Assembly (NCBI GenBank): GCA_020633975.1
Contig: JACKCR010000002.1
Coordinates: 1,116,001 to 1,180,000, forward strand
DNA from: Candidatus Eiseniibacteriota bacterium
GTDB lineage: Bacteria > Eisenbacteria > RBG-16-71-46 > CAIMUX01
Length of the DNA stretch: 64,000 bases
Direction of reading: 5' to 3'
Shown: piece by piece, positions 37,183 through 46,172 of the stretch
How the letters are laid out: the number at the start of each line of letters is the position of its first letter
Position numbering within the stretch: the first letter of the stretch is position 1
Program-made: the position numbers and the translations under genes
The notes under the pieces: generated by a model
What the model saw: only the letters and a program-made list of their open reading frames with translations
The model's database searches: none
What the model was told of the DNA's origin: nothing

Positions 37183-39176
37183 TGGATAGGACACGCATGG
37201 AGCGCATCTCTTCGTCGACCCGGTTGTCGACCTCTTTGTCGGGCCTCAGGGCCGGCCTGATCCCAGTCGTCGCAGCCGCCGCGATTCTCTGCGCCGGCAC
37301 TCTGACGACGTCGTTCGCGCAGGACGTCGACGTGGAACACCAGGTGACCACGGGCAACAACCTCGGCCTCGCGCTGCAGAACGACGGATTCATCGGAAAC
37401 AACCTCGCGAGCCGGGAACCTTCGATGGAGTATCCGCTCGGATCGGACATCGAGCACCTGGTGCGCGCCGGCGTCTGGATCGGCGCGGTCGTCGCTTCGA
37501 CCGGTGACACGCTCGTCTCCACCGCGGCCACGGCCGGATACGCCGGCTCCCTCGATGCGGCGAGCGAGTACGTGCCCACGTCGGAGATCCGCCAGCTCTC
37601 CACGCTCCCCTTCAGCCGGTACTTCTCCCCGGACGCGCGGAGCGAACAGGACTTCGTCTACTCCTTTGCGGACTCGGTCCGTCCGGTCGACAACACCGAA
37701 GACGCGCACGAGCCGATGAACATCCAGGTGACGACCACCACTTCGCTCTTCAGCTTCGAGCCGTTCGACGCCTTCGTCCTCATGGACTTCACGGTCGAGA
37801 ACATCAACCCGTTCGAGCTCCTGAGCGACGTCTACGTCGGCGTCTACGCGGAGATGGCGACCGGCTACAAGACCCCGGACGATCCCAACTGGCGAAGCGG
37901 CTGGTTCGGTCAGAAGGACATCACCTGGGTCGACTCGCTTCGTATCTGTACGGAGCACCACTTCAACGACGACAACGGCGACGCTCCCGCCTGGGCCGGC
38001 TATCAGCTCCTCGGTGTCCGCGACGGCGACGGCAACGCGATCGACTTCGCGCAGGACAGCCTCGTCGTCTCCTTCAACTGGTGGAACTGGCGGGACGAGA
38101 CCGACCGGATCGGCGATGCGCCGGTGGACGACATCGGGCGGTACCGCACGCTCAGCAACGGCGCGAAGCGGAGCACGGCCGGCTCGGAAGCCGGAAACAA
38201 CGACCCTGTCACGCTCATCTCGATCGGGCCGATCCCACTTCTCGCGCCGGGTGAGAAGTTCACGGTTTCCTTCGCCTGGGTGGGTGGAGAAGCCGATCCG
38301 CGTACGGGCCGGACGACGAACGAGGACCTCCTCTTCAACGCGTCCTGGGCCCAGACGGCGTTCGACCTCAACCTCAACATCCCGCTTCCCCCGCCGTCTC
38401 CACGTCTCAAGGTCATTCCGGACCTCGGGCGACTCACCCTTCGGTGGACGGACGACCCTGAAGACTTCATCGACCCGGAGAGCGGCCGGAAGGACTTCGA
38501 GGGCTACCGGGTCCACATGAGCGAGAGTCGCCTGGAGAGCGAGTTCCAGCCGATCCTGGAAGCGGACGTGATCGATTCCGTGTTCTACAACACCGGAATC
38601 GAGAGCCTGAGGGACCCGATCACGATCGACGGAGTCGACTACGAGTATCGCTACGACGTCACCGGCCTTCGCGACGGGTTCAAGTACTGGGCGGCGGTCA
38701 CCGCGTTCGACACGGGAACGCAGGAGATCGAGTCGCTCTCGAGCGGTCTCGCGCAGAACCGAACCTTCGCCTTCTCCGGGAGCCCGGTCGCTGAGAGTCC
38801 GAACGACGTCCTCGTCTTCCCGAATCCGTATCGCGGGGATGCAGCCTGGGACGGCGCACTCGGACGTGACCGGTATCTCTGGTTCGCAAACCTACCCGCG
38901 CGGTGCACGATCCGGATCTACACCCTGGCGGGCGACCTAGTGGACACCATCGAGTTCGACTCGGATTCGTACACCCCGACCGACATCCGCGGGATCTACG
39001 ACCCGACGGACCGCACCAATCCCGAGGCAGACCTCCCGAGGCTCCCCGGCGGGATGGCCGCATGGGACCTCGTCACGCGTCAGGATCAAGGCGTGGCAAG
39101 CGGGCTCTACCTGTTCTACGTCGAAGACCACGCCACGGGCGACAAGCAGAACGGCAAGTTCCTCATCCTGAAGTGA
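37179..39176 (+). CDS. Large secreted protein with FlgD-like C-terminal domain
   Basis: 665 aa. Signal peptide IPVVAAAAILCAGTLTTSFAQ. The N-terminal 400 residues match no family I can name but resemble a conserved FCB surface protein (NNLGLALQNDGFIGNN; VGVYAEMATGYKTPDDPNW). A fibronectin-III-like domain (about 405-530, LRWTDDPEDFID, DFEGYRVHMSES) precedes a C-terminal FlgD-type beta domain (PNDVLVFPNPYRGDAAWDG, IRIYTLAGDLVDTIEF, SGLYLFYVEDHATGDKQNGK). Co-transcribed with the TonB receptor, PorV-like protein and lipoprotein. Function unknown; likely a displayed or secreted component of that system. Confidence 0.72.
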   Translation: MMDRTRMERISSSTRLSTSLSGLRAGLIPVVAAAAILCAGTLTTSFAQDVDVEHQVTTGNNLGLALQNDGFIGNNLASREPSMEYPLGSDIEHLVRAGVWIGAVVASTGDTLVSTAATAGYAGSLDAASEYVPTSEIRQLSTLPFSRYFSPDARSEQDFVYSFADSVRPVDNTEDAHEPMNIQVTTTTSLFSFEPFDAFVLMDFTVENINPFELLSDVYVGVYAEMATGYKTPDDPNWRSGWFGQKDITWVDSLRICTEHHFNDDNGDAPAWAGYQLLGVRDGDGNAIDFAQDSLVVSFNWWNWRDETDRIGDAPVDDIGRYRTLSNGAKRSTAGSEAGNNDPVTLISIGPIPLLAPGEKFTVSFAWVGGEADPRTGRTTNEDLLFNASWAQTAFDLNLNIPLPPPSPRLKVIPDLGRLTLRWTDDPEDFIDPESGRKDFEGYRVHMSESRLESEFQPILEADVIDSVFYNTGIESLRDPITIDGVDYEYRYDVTGLRDGFKYWAAVTAFDTGTQEIESLSSGLAQNRTFAFSGSPVAESPNDVLVFPNPYRGDAAWDGALGRDRYLWFANLPARCTIRIYTLAGDLVDTIEFDSDSYTPTDIRGIYDPTDRTNPEADLPRLPGGMAAWDLVTRQDQGVASGLYLFYVEDHATGDKQNGKFLILK

Positions 39177-39186
39177 GAGGCCGAGA

Positions 39187-40725
39187 GTGAACTCCGATTC
39201 CCAGAGGTTCGATTTGAACGACACGATGCGCTCTCATTGCCACGGCCAGTTCTCCAGCGCCGCGCGGGTCCACTCGGGCTTCCGTGCCCCGTGGCTCGGT
39301 TTGGCGTTGTTCGCCGCCGCGACCGGATTCCTCGCAGGATGTGAGAAGGACGCCGGTCCACTGCCCGACAACATCCCACCCACCACCTACCTCATGATCC
39401 AAGGCGCCGATCTCGACACCACGGACTACCGCCAGATCATGCGCTGGTGGGGCTCGGACGAGGACGGCCGCGTCATCGGCTACTGCATCCATTGGGACGG
39501 CGGCTGGACCCCACTCGAGGGCGCCACCCGTTGCGGGTTCGACGACGAGTTCGTCTTCACGACGGCCACGATCGACACCTTCGTCGTCCCCTTGGACGGC
39601 GAGTCGGCCAGCCGCACGTTCACGGTCCACGCAGTCGATGACGACTTGATCGTCGATCCGGTTGGAAAGAGTCAGACGTTCCCGCTCCGGAGCTGGGTCC
39701 CCGAGATCGACTGGTCCGAGAGTCTCTCTCGCCCGACCGTGAGTCTCCCCGCGGTGAGCTTTGCCGTCAGCGCGAGCGATCTCGACGGCAAAGAGACCCT
39801 CGACTACTTCCGTGCGTGGCTCGATGGAGAGGATCCCGAGGTCGCAGCGCGGACGTTCGCCGACAGCGTGTTCGCTCTCGGCCTCGATGACTTCGATGGG
39901 CGCTACGGCGAGCGCACGCTCTACGTCCAAGTGGTCGACGAAGCACGTACCGTAAGCCGGACCATTTCCCACACCTGGACGGTCGAGCCCCCGCCCACCG
40001 AGCACTATCTCCTGATCGACGGCATCTCGAGCCGGGACCCAGGTCAGACCGCGCACGACAACTTCTATAAGGCTCTGATGGACTCGATCGCCCCGAACGA
40101 CTACTTCAAGTACGACGTCGCGCTTCGCGGGGACTTCCGCACGCAGGCGGAGATCGCCCCTCTCTTCGGGCTCTTCGACGGAGTGCTCTGGTACGGTGGG
40201 GGTGCGGCCCGCCAGCCCCAGGACGACGCGTCGCTCGCCCACAACCTCGGACTCGCCGAGGATCCCATCGTCGACTACCTCGATGCGGGCGGGAACATGC
40301 TCATCATCTACCAAGACGCGGTCGGCGATACGGCCGCGCTGAGTCCGGAGTTCGCCCAGAACATCCTCGGAATCGACGACTACTACCGGTACACCGCCAC
40401 TGGCGAGGACGACATCAGTGTCGGGCGTGGAATGGTGGTCGAGTCGGTCGGTCTCGATGCAGGCGAGGTGCTCACGACGACCACGTCGAACATCCGGAGT
40501 CAGTTCATGATTCCGGCCAGCGACGCGCTACCGCTCTATTGGGTCGCGCCCGGGTTCCTCGACCCCGAGGAGTTCACTCCGGAGCAGGTCGAGCCTGCTC
40601 TCCTCGGGATCGCGTCGGAACGCCGCGCGGGCAAGATCGGAGTCGTCACGTTCCTGGTCAGCGCTGGGGCTGGGGCGAACTCCCCGGAAGCCATGCGGAA
40701 CATCGCCAGGGACATTCTCCAGTAG
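39187..40725 (+). CDS. Lipoprotein with Ig-like and GATase-like regions
   Basis: 512 aa from a GTG at 39187 preceded by GAGAGG; an ATG 13 codons later is the alternative. Lipobox FLAGCEK at about residue 50. The middle region has two Ig-like beta repeats (RQIMRWWGSDEDGRVIGYCI; VSASDLDGKETLDYFRAW). The C-terminal 230 residues (HYLLIDGISSRDPGQTAHDNF; GVLWYGGGAARQP; GGNMLIIYQDAVGD) resemble a class-I glutaminase-like Rossmann fold, without a recognisable nucleophile Cys. Last gene of the TonB operon, followed 15 bp later by a strong hairpin. Confidence 0.7.
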   Translation: MNSDSQRFDLNDTMRSHCHGQFSSAARVHSGFRAPWLGLALFAAATGFLAGCEKDAGPLPDNIPPTTYLMIQGADLDTTDYRQIMRWWGSDEDGRVIGYCIHWDGGWTPLEGATRCGFDDEFVFTTATIDTFVVPLDGESASRTFTVHAVDDDLIVDPVGKSQTFPLRSWVPEIDWSESLSRPTVSLPAVSFAVSASDLDGKETLDYFRAWLDGEDPEVAARTFADSVFALGLDDFDGRYGERTLYVQVVDEARTVSRTISHTWTVEPPPTEHYLLIDGISSRDPGQTAHDNFYKALMDSIAPNDYFKYDVALRGDFRTQAEIAPLFGLFDGVLWYGGGAARQPQDDASLAHNLGLAEDPIVDYLDAGGNMLIIYQDAVGDTAALSPEFAQNILGIDDYYRYTATGEDDISVGRGMVVESVGLDAGEVLTTTTSNIRSQFMIPASDALPLYWVAPGFLDPEEFTPEQVEPALLGIASERRAGKIGVVTFLVSAGAGANSPEAMRNIARDILQ

Positions 40726-40739
40726 CCCACCCGCCGACC

Positions 40740-40776
40740 GTGGGCGCGCCCCCGTACGTCGTGTGGGGGCGCCCAC
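40740..40776 (+). terminator. Strong GC hairpin ending the TonB operon
   Basis: Inverted repeat gtgggcgc(gc)ccccc / gggggcgcccac with a 2-nt bulge, 12 paired bases and an 11-nt loop, 15 bp past the stop codon. No T-tract follows, so it may act as a Rho-related barrier or mRNA-stabilising stem. The 308-bp gap 40726-41033 otherwise holds a promoter and no gene. Confidence 0.55.
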
Positions 40777-40942
40777 CAGGAGCGGCCACTGCTGCGACGG
40801 TGCCGAGCCAGGCCCTCTCCGAACCGGACGAGTCCGCCCCCAAACCCCTGGCGTAGTGGCCCTTCCCTCCAGGATCCGTCCGACAAATCGGTCCCTCGCC
40901 GATCCCTCGCGGAAAACTAAGTTATGGGGCACGGACCACGCG

Positions 40943-40972
40943 TTGACCGAAGGTCAGCCGCGTCTCTATACT
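40943..40972 (+). promoter_or_regulatory. Strong sigma-70-type promoter
   Basis: TTGACC at 40943-40948, an 18-bp spacer, then TATACT at 40967-40972. It predicts a transcript start near 40979 and a leader of about 55 nt before the ATG at 41034, which itself has a perfect AGGAGGT at 41017-41023 (10-nt spacing). It is the best consensus promoter seen in the window. Confidence 0.72.
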
Positions 40973-41033
40973 CGTCGCTCAGCCATCTTCGGGCGGCCCC
41001 CGCCCACACCCTTTTCAGGAGGTCCATCAACAG

Positions 41034-42935
41034 ATGAAGCGTGTGCTTCCGATCCTTCTCGGCCTGGGCGCTCTCGCGGCTGTCGCGGGCAACTCGTTGG
41101 CCGTCCCCACCACCATCCAGGACATCCAGCTGGGACTCGTTGCCGATCACTCGGACGTCCAGATCAGCAACGTAGTCGTCACCGGAGTGGGTGTGTTTGG
41201 ATTCTTCGTCCAGACGATCGACCCGGACCCGACCTTCGGCCGTCAGTGGAGCGGCATCTGGGTCTACACGAACGCGAACAACAACAACGTCCAGGAAGGC
41301 GACCGCGTCAACGTCTCGGGCGAGTACTACGAGTACTTCGACTTCTCCGAGATCGACGTGACTGGCGGTGGCTTCGCGGTCATCGGTCAGGCTCCGGTTC
41401 CGGATCCGGTCGAGGTCACGATCGCCGAGGTCAATGACACGGGTCTCGACTCCGAGGCCTACGAGTCCGTCCTCATCAAGGTAGATCGTGAAGACCCGAC
41501 GCTCTACGCCTTCGCAGCGAACTCCTTCAACGAATGGTACGTCCGCACCGAGAACTTCAACGGCGCGGGCAGCGACTCGCTCCTGGTCGACAACTACTCG
41601 GGTTTCGACTACGAGCGTCCGGCCGCCGGCACGGAACTCGAGTACATGCAGGGCGTCCTCGTCTACAACTTCAGCCAGTACAAGCTCGCACCGCGTGACT
41701 GCATCCGCGACATCGGCACGTCCTGCCCGCCGGTCCTCTCGGGCGCCTACGCGACGAGCAACTCCACGATCGACGTCGAATTCGGTGTGCCGCTCGACCC
41801 GAGCACGATGACGGACGAAGCGAACTACGAGCTCGCGTCCTTCACTCCGGTCCTCTCAGCGACGCTCATCGAGCCGAACGTGGTTCGTCTCACGACGGAC
41901 CCGCTGACGCCCGGAAGCCCGGAGACGGTGACGGTCATCGACGCCCGTTCCGAGGATCTCATCTTCGGCGATCCGTTCCAGGCATCCAGCTTCCGCTCGG
42001 GAATCACTCCGATCCGGATGATCCAGGAAGTCGCCGATCCGTCGATCGACGACGCCTCCCCGCTCTTCAACGAGGTCGTCACCGTCGAAGGTACGGTCAC
42101 CGGCGTCAACGGTAGCTACTACTACCTCCAGGACGACGACGGCGGCATGTGGGACAGCATCTACTCCCGCGTCGCCAAGCAGGGCGCGATCGAAGTCGGT
42201 GACAAGGTCCAGGTTTCTGGACGGGTCAACGAGTTCTTCGGCGCCACGCAGCTGAACTTCCTCCAGGGCATCAACAACTACCAGAACCTCGGAGTGAGCG
42301 CGACGCCGCCGGTGACGAACCTGCTCACCGCCGCAGACATCCCCTACAACGCGATCGTGACCTCCAACGCCGCGGAGCCGTGGGAGTTCAACCTCGTCCG
42401 TCTCGAGAGCGCGTTCCTCGACTCGAACGGACTCGGCGATCCGGCGTTCGGCGAATGGGAGCTTCTCCAGCTTCCCGACAGCGCCGGCGTGGACTTCGAT
42501 GACTTCGGCCTCATCTCGTTCGAGCCGGAGCCCGGCATGGAAGTGAACGTCACGGGAATCCTGAAGTACGAGTTCAACCAGTTCCGGATGATGACCCGTG
42601 ACCTGCTCGACGTCTCCGGCGTCGGCGCGGACGCTCCGGAGTTCGGCGCCACCGCGACCCAGGTCGCGCTCGGTCAGTCCAGCCCGAACCCGTTCACGAC
42701 CTCGACGAAGATGCTCCTCACCGTTCCGCGCACCGCGCAGGTCACGGTCCAGGTGCTCGACGTTGCGGGTCGCCTCGTCCGGACCCTGGTCGACGGTGAG
42801 TTCGCCGCTGGCGGACACGTGGTCCAGTGGGACGGACAGACCGACCTGGGCACCGCCGCTCCGGCTGGAACGTACTTCTACCAGCTCGTCGCGGACGGCC
42901 AGGTTCGCTCTCAGAAGGCCGTCAAGCTGAACTAG
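41034..42935 (+). CDS. Secreted protein with OB-fold-like repeats and FlgD-like sorting domain
   Basis: 633 aa. Signal peptide MKRVLPILLGLGALAAVAGNSLA. Two repeated beta regions (about 25-215 and 330-525: VQISNVVVTGVGVFGFFVQT with EGDRVNVSGEYYEYF; VVTVEGTVTGVNGSYYYLQDD with VGDKVQVSGRVNEFFG) resemble the OB-fold domains found beside secreted nucleases and phosphatases. A linking Ig-like segment (about 225-310) lies between. The C-terminus (ATATQVALGQSSPNPF, VQVLDVAGRLVRTLVDG, GTYFYQLVADG) is a FlgD-type sorting domain. No catalytic motif was found. Monocistronic, with a strong promoter, RBS and terminator, so probably abundant. Confidence 0.75.
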   Translation: MKRVLPILLGLGALAAVAGNSLAVPTTIQDIQLGLVADHSDVQISNVVVTGVGVFGFFVQTIDPDPTFGRQWSGIWVYTNANNNNVQEGDRVNVSGEYYEYFDFSEIDVTGGGFAVIGQAPVPDPVEVTIAEVNDTGLDSEAYESVLIKVDREDPTLYAFAANSFNEWYVRTENFNGAGSDSLLVDNYSGFDYERPAAGTELEYMQGVLVYNFSQYKLAPRDCIRDIGTSCPPVLSGAYATSNSTIDVEFGVPLDPSTMTDEANYELASFTPVLSATLIEPNVVRLTTDPLTPGSPETVTVIDARSEDLIFGDPFQASSFRSGITPIRMIQEVADPSIDDASPLFNEVVTVEGTVTGVNGSYYYLQDDDGGMWDSIYSRVAKQGAIEVGDKVQVSGRVNEFFGATQLNFLQGINNYQNLGVSATPPVTNLLTAADIPYNAIVTSNAAEPWEFNLVRLESAFLDSNGLGDPAFGEWELLQLPDSAGVDFDDFGLISFEPEPGMEVNVTGILKYEFNQFRMMTRDLLDVSGVGADAPEFGATATQVALGQSSPNPFTTSTKMLLTVPRTAQVTVQVLDVAGRLVRTLVDGEFAAGGHVVQWDGQTDLGTAAPAGTYFYQLVADGQVRSQKAVKLN

Positions 42936-42957
42936 TCTAGATCCAAGATCGCGGACC

Positions 42958-42983
42958 ACGCCGAGAGCTTCGTGTCTCGGCGT
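42958..42983 (+). other. Hairpin preceding the terminator
   Basis: Perfect 9-bp inverted repeat acgccgaga/tctcggcgt with an 8-nt loop, 22 bp after the stop and 18 bp before the intrinsic terminator. It may stabilise the 3' end of the abundant transcript. Confidence 0.5.
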
Positions 42984-43001
42984 TGATCCCGACAGAACGA
43001 G

Positions 43002-43033
43002 AAGAGCGGGAGCCACGGCCCCCGCTCTTTTTT
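43002..43033 (+). terminator. Rho-independent terminator
   Basis: 9-bp stem aagagcggg/cccgctctt with a 10-nt loop and a T6 tract (43028-43033). Classic intrinsic terminator ending the secreted OB-fold protein transcript, placed just before the convergent small membrane protein gene. Confidence 0.9.
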
Positions 43034-43040
43034 GTGTCCC

Positions 43041-43238
43041 TCAGCGCGAGATGTTGATCCCTCGCCGCTTCTTCGGATCGTCCGGCTTCCCACGGTCCCA
43101 ATCAGGTTGGAACCGGCGCTCGCGACGGCGCTTCGAGAGGACGAAGTTCCGGTGCCGGGCCGTGAGCATCTGGACGTAGAACGCGACCACGATCACTCCC
43201 AAGATGACCGCGCCGAGTCCCCATCGCCATTCGCCCAT
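43041..43238 (-). CDS. Small single-pass membrane protein
   Basis: 65 aa. One hydrophobic helix (about 7-25, LGAVILGVIVVAFYVQM) followed by a very basic cytoplasmic tail (RHRNFVLSKRRRERRF). No family recognised. Last gene of the minus-strand cluster with rhomboid and bactofilin, 24 bp beyond the rhomboid stop. Its size and composition fit a regulatory or adaptor peptide; function unknown. Confidence 0.55.
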   Translation of the reverse strand: MGEWRWGLGAVILGVIVVAFYVQMLTARHRNFVLSKRRRERRFQPDWDRGKPDDPKKRRGINISR

Positions 43239-43262
43239 CGTTGCCTCCGCAATCCCCGCGCG

Positions 43263-43964
43263 CTAGCGCCTGGGATCGTCGTCCCGCTCCCGGTCATGGA
43301 ACTCGAGCACGCGGAAGTTCTGCTGCTTCCGCCGCCTCCGAGAGCGCGTCAGCATTGGGATGCCCTTGAGGAGGATGAGCCCGGTAACGAGACCACCGAC
43401 GTGCGCCCAGTGCGCGACCCCCGGACTCCCACCTGAGAGCGACGAGTAGAGCTCCATGAGACCGTAGATCATCACGAAGTACTTGGCCGGGATCGGAAAC
43501 AGGAAGTAGATGAGCACGGGCCGGTTCGGGAAGGTCAATCCGTACGCCAAGAGGATGCCGAACACTGCGGCGCTCGCTCCGATCGTCGGATACGGCGTGC
43601 TGTGCGCCGAGGTGAGCAGCGTGAGAACGGCGCCTCCGATTCCGCAGAGGAAGTAGTACTGCAGGAATCTGCGGGTCCCCCAGAGGAACTCGAGCTCGGA
43701 GCCGAACATCCACAAGGCGAGCATGTTGAAGATGATGTGGAACAGGCCGCCGTGGAGGAACATGTACGTGACCATCTGCCACACGTAGCCACGGTGCCAG
43801 ACGTCATCCGGGATGAGGCCGAACCAGCTGAGCAGGACGTCCCCGACGAGGAACTGGAGCAGGAATATGATGAGGTTCCACGCCATCAGCATGCGGACGG
43901 CCGTGGCGAGCGAGCCTCCCATCATGAAGCTCCGGCCGCCCGAGTCGTAGGCATATCGGTTCAT
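43263..43964 (-). CDS. Rhomboid-family intramembrane serine protease
   Basis: 233 aa from the ATG at 43964. Six hydrophobic segments. Rhomboid motifs: WQMVTYMFLHGGLFHIIFNMLAL in the second helix region, the catalytic Ser in IGASAAVFGILLAYG (GASA rather than the common GASG), and the catalytic His in VAHWAHVGGLVTG. The C-terminal tail is basic (RSRRRRKQQ). Cleaves transmembrane substrates within the inner membrane; target unknown. It follows the bactofilin gene with a 5-bp gap. Confidence 0.9.
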   Translation of the reverse strand: MNRYAYDSGGRSFMMGGSLATAVRMLMAWNLIIFLLQFLVGDVLLSWFGLIPDDVWHRGYVWQMVTYMFLHGGLFHIIFNMLALWMFGSELEFLWGTRRFLQYYFLCGIGGAVLTLLTSAHSTPYPTIGASAAVFGILLAYGLTFPNRPVLIYFLFPIPAKYFVMIYGLMELYSSLSGGSPGVAHWAHVGGLVTGLILLKGIPMLTRSRRRRKQQNFRVLEFHDRERDDDPRR

Positions 43965-43969
43965 CTTCG

Positions 43970-44380
43970 CTAGTCGTCCTCTCCCCAGGTGTCGCCACCG
44001 TGGTAGCTCGTCCCTCGAAGGATGGCTCCCTCTTCGATCCGGAGCGAGCATGTATGAACGTCGCCCTGGAGCCTGGACCCGGGGAGCAAGTCGACCCGCT
44101 CCTTGGCCCTGAGGTCTCCCAGGATCTTTCCCTCGATCCGAGCTTCGTCTGCCTCGACGTTCCCTTCGATCGTCGCCTTCGGTCCCACATAGACCGAACC
44201 TTGCACCTTGAGGTTCCCGAATAGGGTCCCGTGGAAGACGATCGAACCGTCTACCCATACATCGGCATGGAGGGTCACACCTCCATCCACGACGTTTTCG
44301 GACCGTGTGGGGCCGGCCGGGCGCGGAGGGAGCGAGGCCCGGCTCGGAACGACGTCTTTCTTTTCATTTCGGCGGAACAT
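43970..44380 (-). CDS. Bactofilin
   Basis: 136 aa, typical size. The central right-handed beta-helix shows the regular hydrophobic spacing of bactofilins (VWVDGSIVFHGTLFGNLKVQGSVYVG, IEGNVEADEARIEGKILGDL, VHTCSLRIEEGAILRG). Flanked by short disordered tails. Forms cytoskeletal polymers at the membrane, affecting shape or envelope assembly. Neighbours are a rhomboid protease downstream and a SpoIIE-type phosphatase upstream. Confidence 0.9.
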   Translation of the reverse strand: MFRRNEKKDVVPSRASLPPRPAGPTRSENVVDGGVTLHADVWVDGSIVFHGTLFGNLKVQGSVYVGPKATIEGNVEADEARIEGKILGDLRAKERVDLLPGSRLQGDVHTCSLRIEEGAILRGTSYHGGDTWGEDD

Positions 44381-44396
44381 CGTGTCTGATCCTAAC

Positions 44397-46172
44397 CTAG
44401 GCCGGTTCGCTTGGCGACCGCCGGAGAGCGACGAGCGTTACGTCGTCCTCCAGAGAGTTGCCTCCGGAGAACACCTCCACCTCGCGAACGATCCCGTCGA
44501 GGAGCGCGGGCAGAGGTTCCGATGCCTGGTCCCGGAGGAAGATTCCCAGCCGATCCTCCCCGAACGCCTCGCCCGCCGGCGCCCCTGCCTCCGTCGCGCC
44601 GTCGGTGAAGAGGAGGAGGACGTCCCCCGGCTCCATGGTGATCCGTCCGAGCTCGAAGGGAGTGGAGGGATCGAGCCCGAGGAGCAACCCTCCCGCGGAC
44701 AGCCGTTCGAGTGTCCCCCTGGCCCGGAGGAGGAACGGACGCTCGTGCCCCGCGTTCACGTAGCTGAAGACGCCGTTCTCCGTGTCGAGCACCCCGTAGA
44801 CCGCGGTCGCGAACTGGCCGGGATCGACCGATTCCCAGATCAGTCGGTTCACGCGAGAGACGATCTCCGCGATCGAGTACCGACCCGCCGCTTCGGTGCG
44901 AAGGGAGGCGCGGAGCGTAGCGAGGATGAGCGCCGCGGAGACGCCCTTTCCCGCCACGTCGGCGATGAAGATGCCGATCTGGGTGGGAGTGAGCGTGATG
45001 TAGTCGAAGGCGTCGCCGCTCACTTCCGTCGAGGGACGGTTCGTCCCCGCGATCTCGTACCCTGGAACGCTCGGTGCGGCACTCGGGAGGAACTTTCGCT
45101 GGATGGACCGGGCGAGGACGAGCTCGTGCTGGAGACGGGCCCGGTCCCTGCTCTCCCGATAGAGCCGGCCGCGGACGATCGAGATGCTGGCCTGATTGGC
45201 GAACGCACGGGCCACGCGCAGGTCCGACACGGTGAAGTAGTCGAGCGCGTCCGCTTCGAGGTTCAAGACTCCGATCACGTTCCCTTCCGCGAGGATCGGG
45301 ACGACCATCTCGGAGTTCGTCTCGGGACGCGCGGAGACGTACCGCGAGTCGGAACGAACGTCCCCCAGGATCAAGGCCTCACCGCTTCCGGCCGCCCAGC
45401 CGACCGCGCCCTGACCGAGCTTCAAGTGGATCTTGTCGACCGTCCCTTCCGGATAGCCGCGCTGCTGGAACCACTCCAGGATTCCGCCTTGCCCGTCCAG
45501 GAGGTACATCGCCGCCGCGTCGTACGGCACCACCTTGAGGAGCTGGTCGAGCAGGGTCTCGCTGATCTCCTCGAGGTCCATCTTCCGGCTGAGCACCAGC
45601 CCGACGCGATAGAGCGCTTCGTTCTGCGCTCTCTCGCGCCGCGCGATCTGAAACGTCAGTGCATTGTCGAGCGCGATGCTGATCGGGTCCGCCAAGGTGC
45701 GCAGTGTGGCCAGGTCACGCTCGCCGAACGCCCCACGCCGCTTGTTCAGGACGACGATGGCGCCGAAGACGATCCCCGCCCGGTAGAGAGGAACTCCGAG
45801 GAGGCTCCGCCCCACGAACCCAGCCTGCCGAGCGAACTCGTGACTGAATCGCGGATCCTTGGAGACGTCGTGGCTGACCACCGCCTGGTCGTTCTCCACG
45901 ATCCACCCCGCCATCCCCTGCCCCGGCTCCAGCGTCGGCCGATGCCGGGTTTCCGGGACTTCGTTGAAGGCGAGATGGAACTCGAGCTGGGTGTGAGCGT
46001 CGTTCCAAACGAGGAGGGACACCCCCTCCGCCTCCAGAGCTTCGAGGGTCAAGTTGCGGATCTCGAAGAGCAGAGGACGAAGCCGCAACGTCTTGTTGAG
46101 CCGACGGAACGCCCCGAGGAGGAACTGCGCATCCACCCCCTGGCCGTCGCGCCTCTGCCCGTCCGGGGCCAT
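44397..46172 (-). CDS. GAF-domain protein with SpoIIE/RsbU-type serine phosphatase
   Basis: 591 aa from the ATG at 46172, which overlaps the amidohydrolase stop (TGATG). Two GAF sensor domains: about 15-165 (LVWNDAHTQLEFHL, GMAGWIVENDQAVVSHDV, LLGVPLYRAG) and about 190-345 (GYPEGTVDKIHLKLGQGAVGW, MVVPILAEGNVIGVLNLE). A linker helix (ELVLARSIQRKFLP) leads to a PP2C-like SpoIIE domain (about 365-590) with metal Asp residues in VSGDAFDYI, FIADVAGKG and NSLEDDVTLVAL. This is the architecture of RsbU-like phosphatases that act on anti-anti-sigma factors; no such partner gene is adjacent. Confidence 0.9.
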   Translation of the reverse strand: MAPDGQRRDGQGVDAQFLLGAFRRLNKTLRLRPLLFEIRNLTLEALEAEGVSLLVWNDAHTQLEFHLAFNEVPETRHRPTLEPGQGMAGWIVENDQAVVSHDVSKDPRFSHEFARQAGFVGRSLLGVPLYRAGIVFGAIVVLNKRRGAFGERDLATLRTLADPISIALDNALTFQIARRERAQNEALYRVGLVLSRKMDLEEISETLLDQLLKVVPYDAAAMYLLDGQGGILEWFQQRGYPEGTVDKIHLKLGQGAVGWAAGSGEALILGDVRSDSRYVSARPETNSEMVVPILAEGNVIGVLNLEADALDYFTVSDLRVARAFANQASISIVRGRLYRESRDRARLQHELVLARSIQRKFLPSAAPSVPGYEIAGTNRPSTEVSGDAFDYITLTPTQIGIFIADVAGKGVSAALILATLRASLRTEAAGRYSIAEIVSRVNRLIWESVDPGQFATAVYGVLDTENGVFSYVNAGHERPFLLRARGTLERLSAGGLLLGLDPSTPFELGRITMEPGDVLLLFTDGATEAGAPAGEAFGEDRLGIFLRDQASEPLPALLDGIVREVEVFSGGNSLEDDVTLVALRRSPSEPA

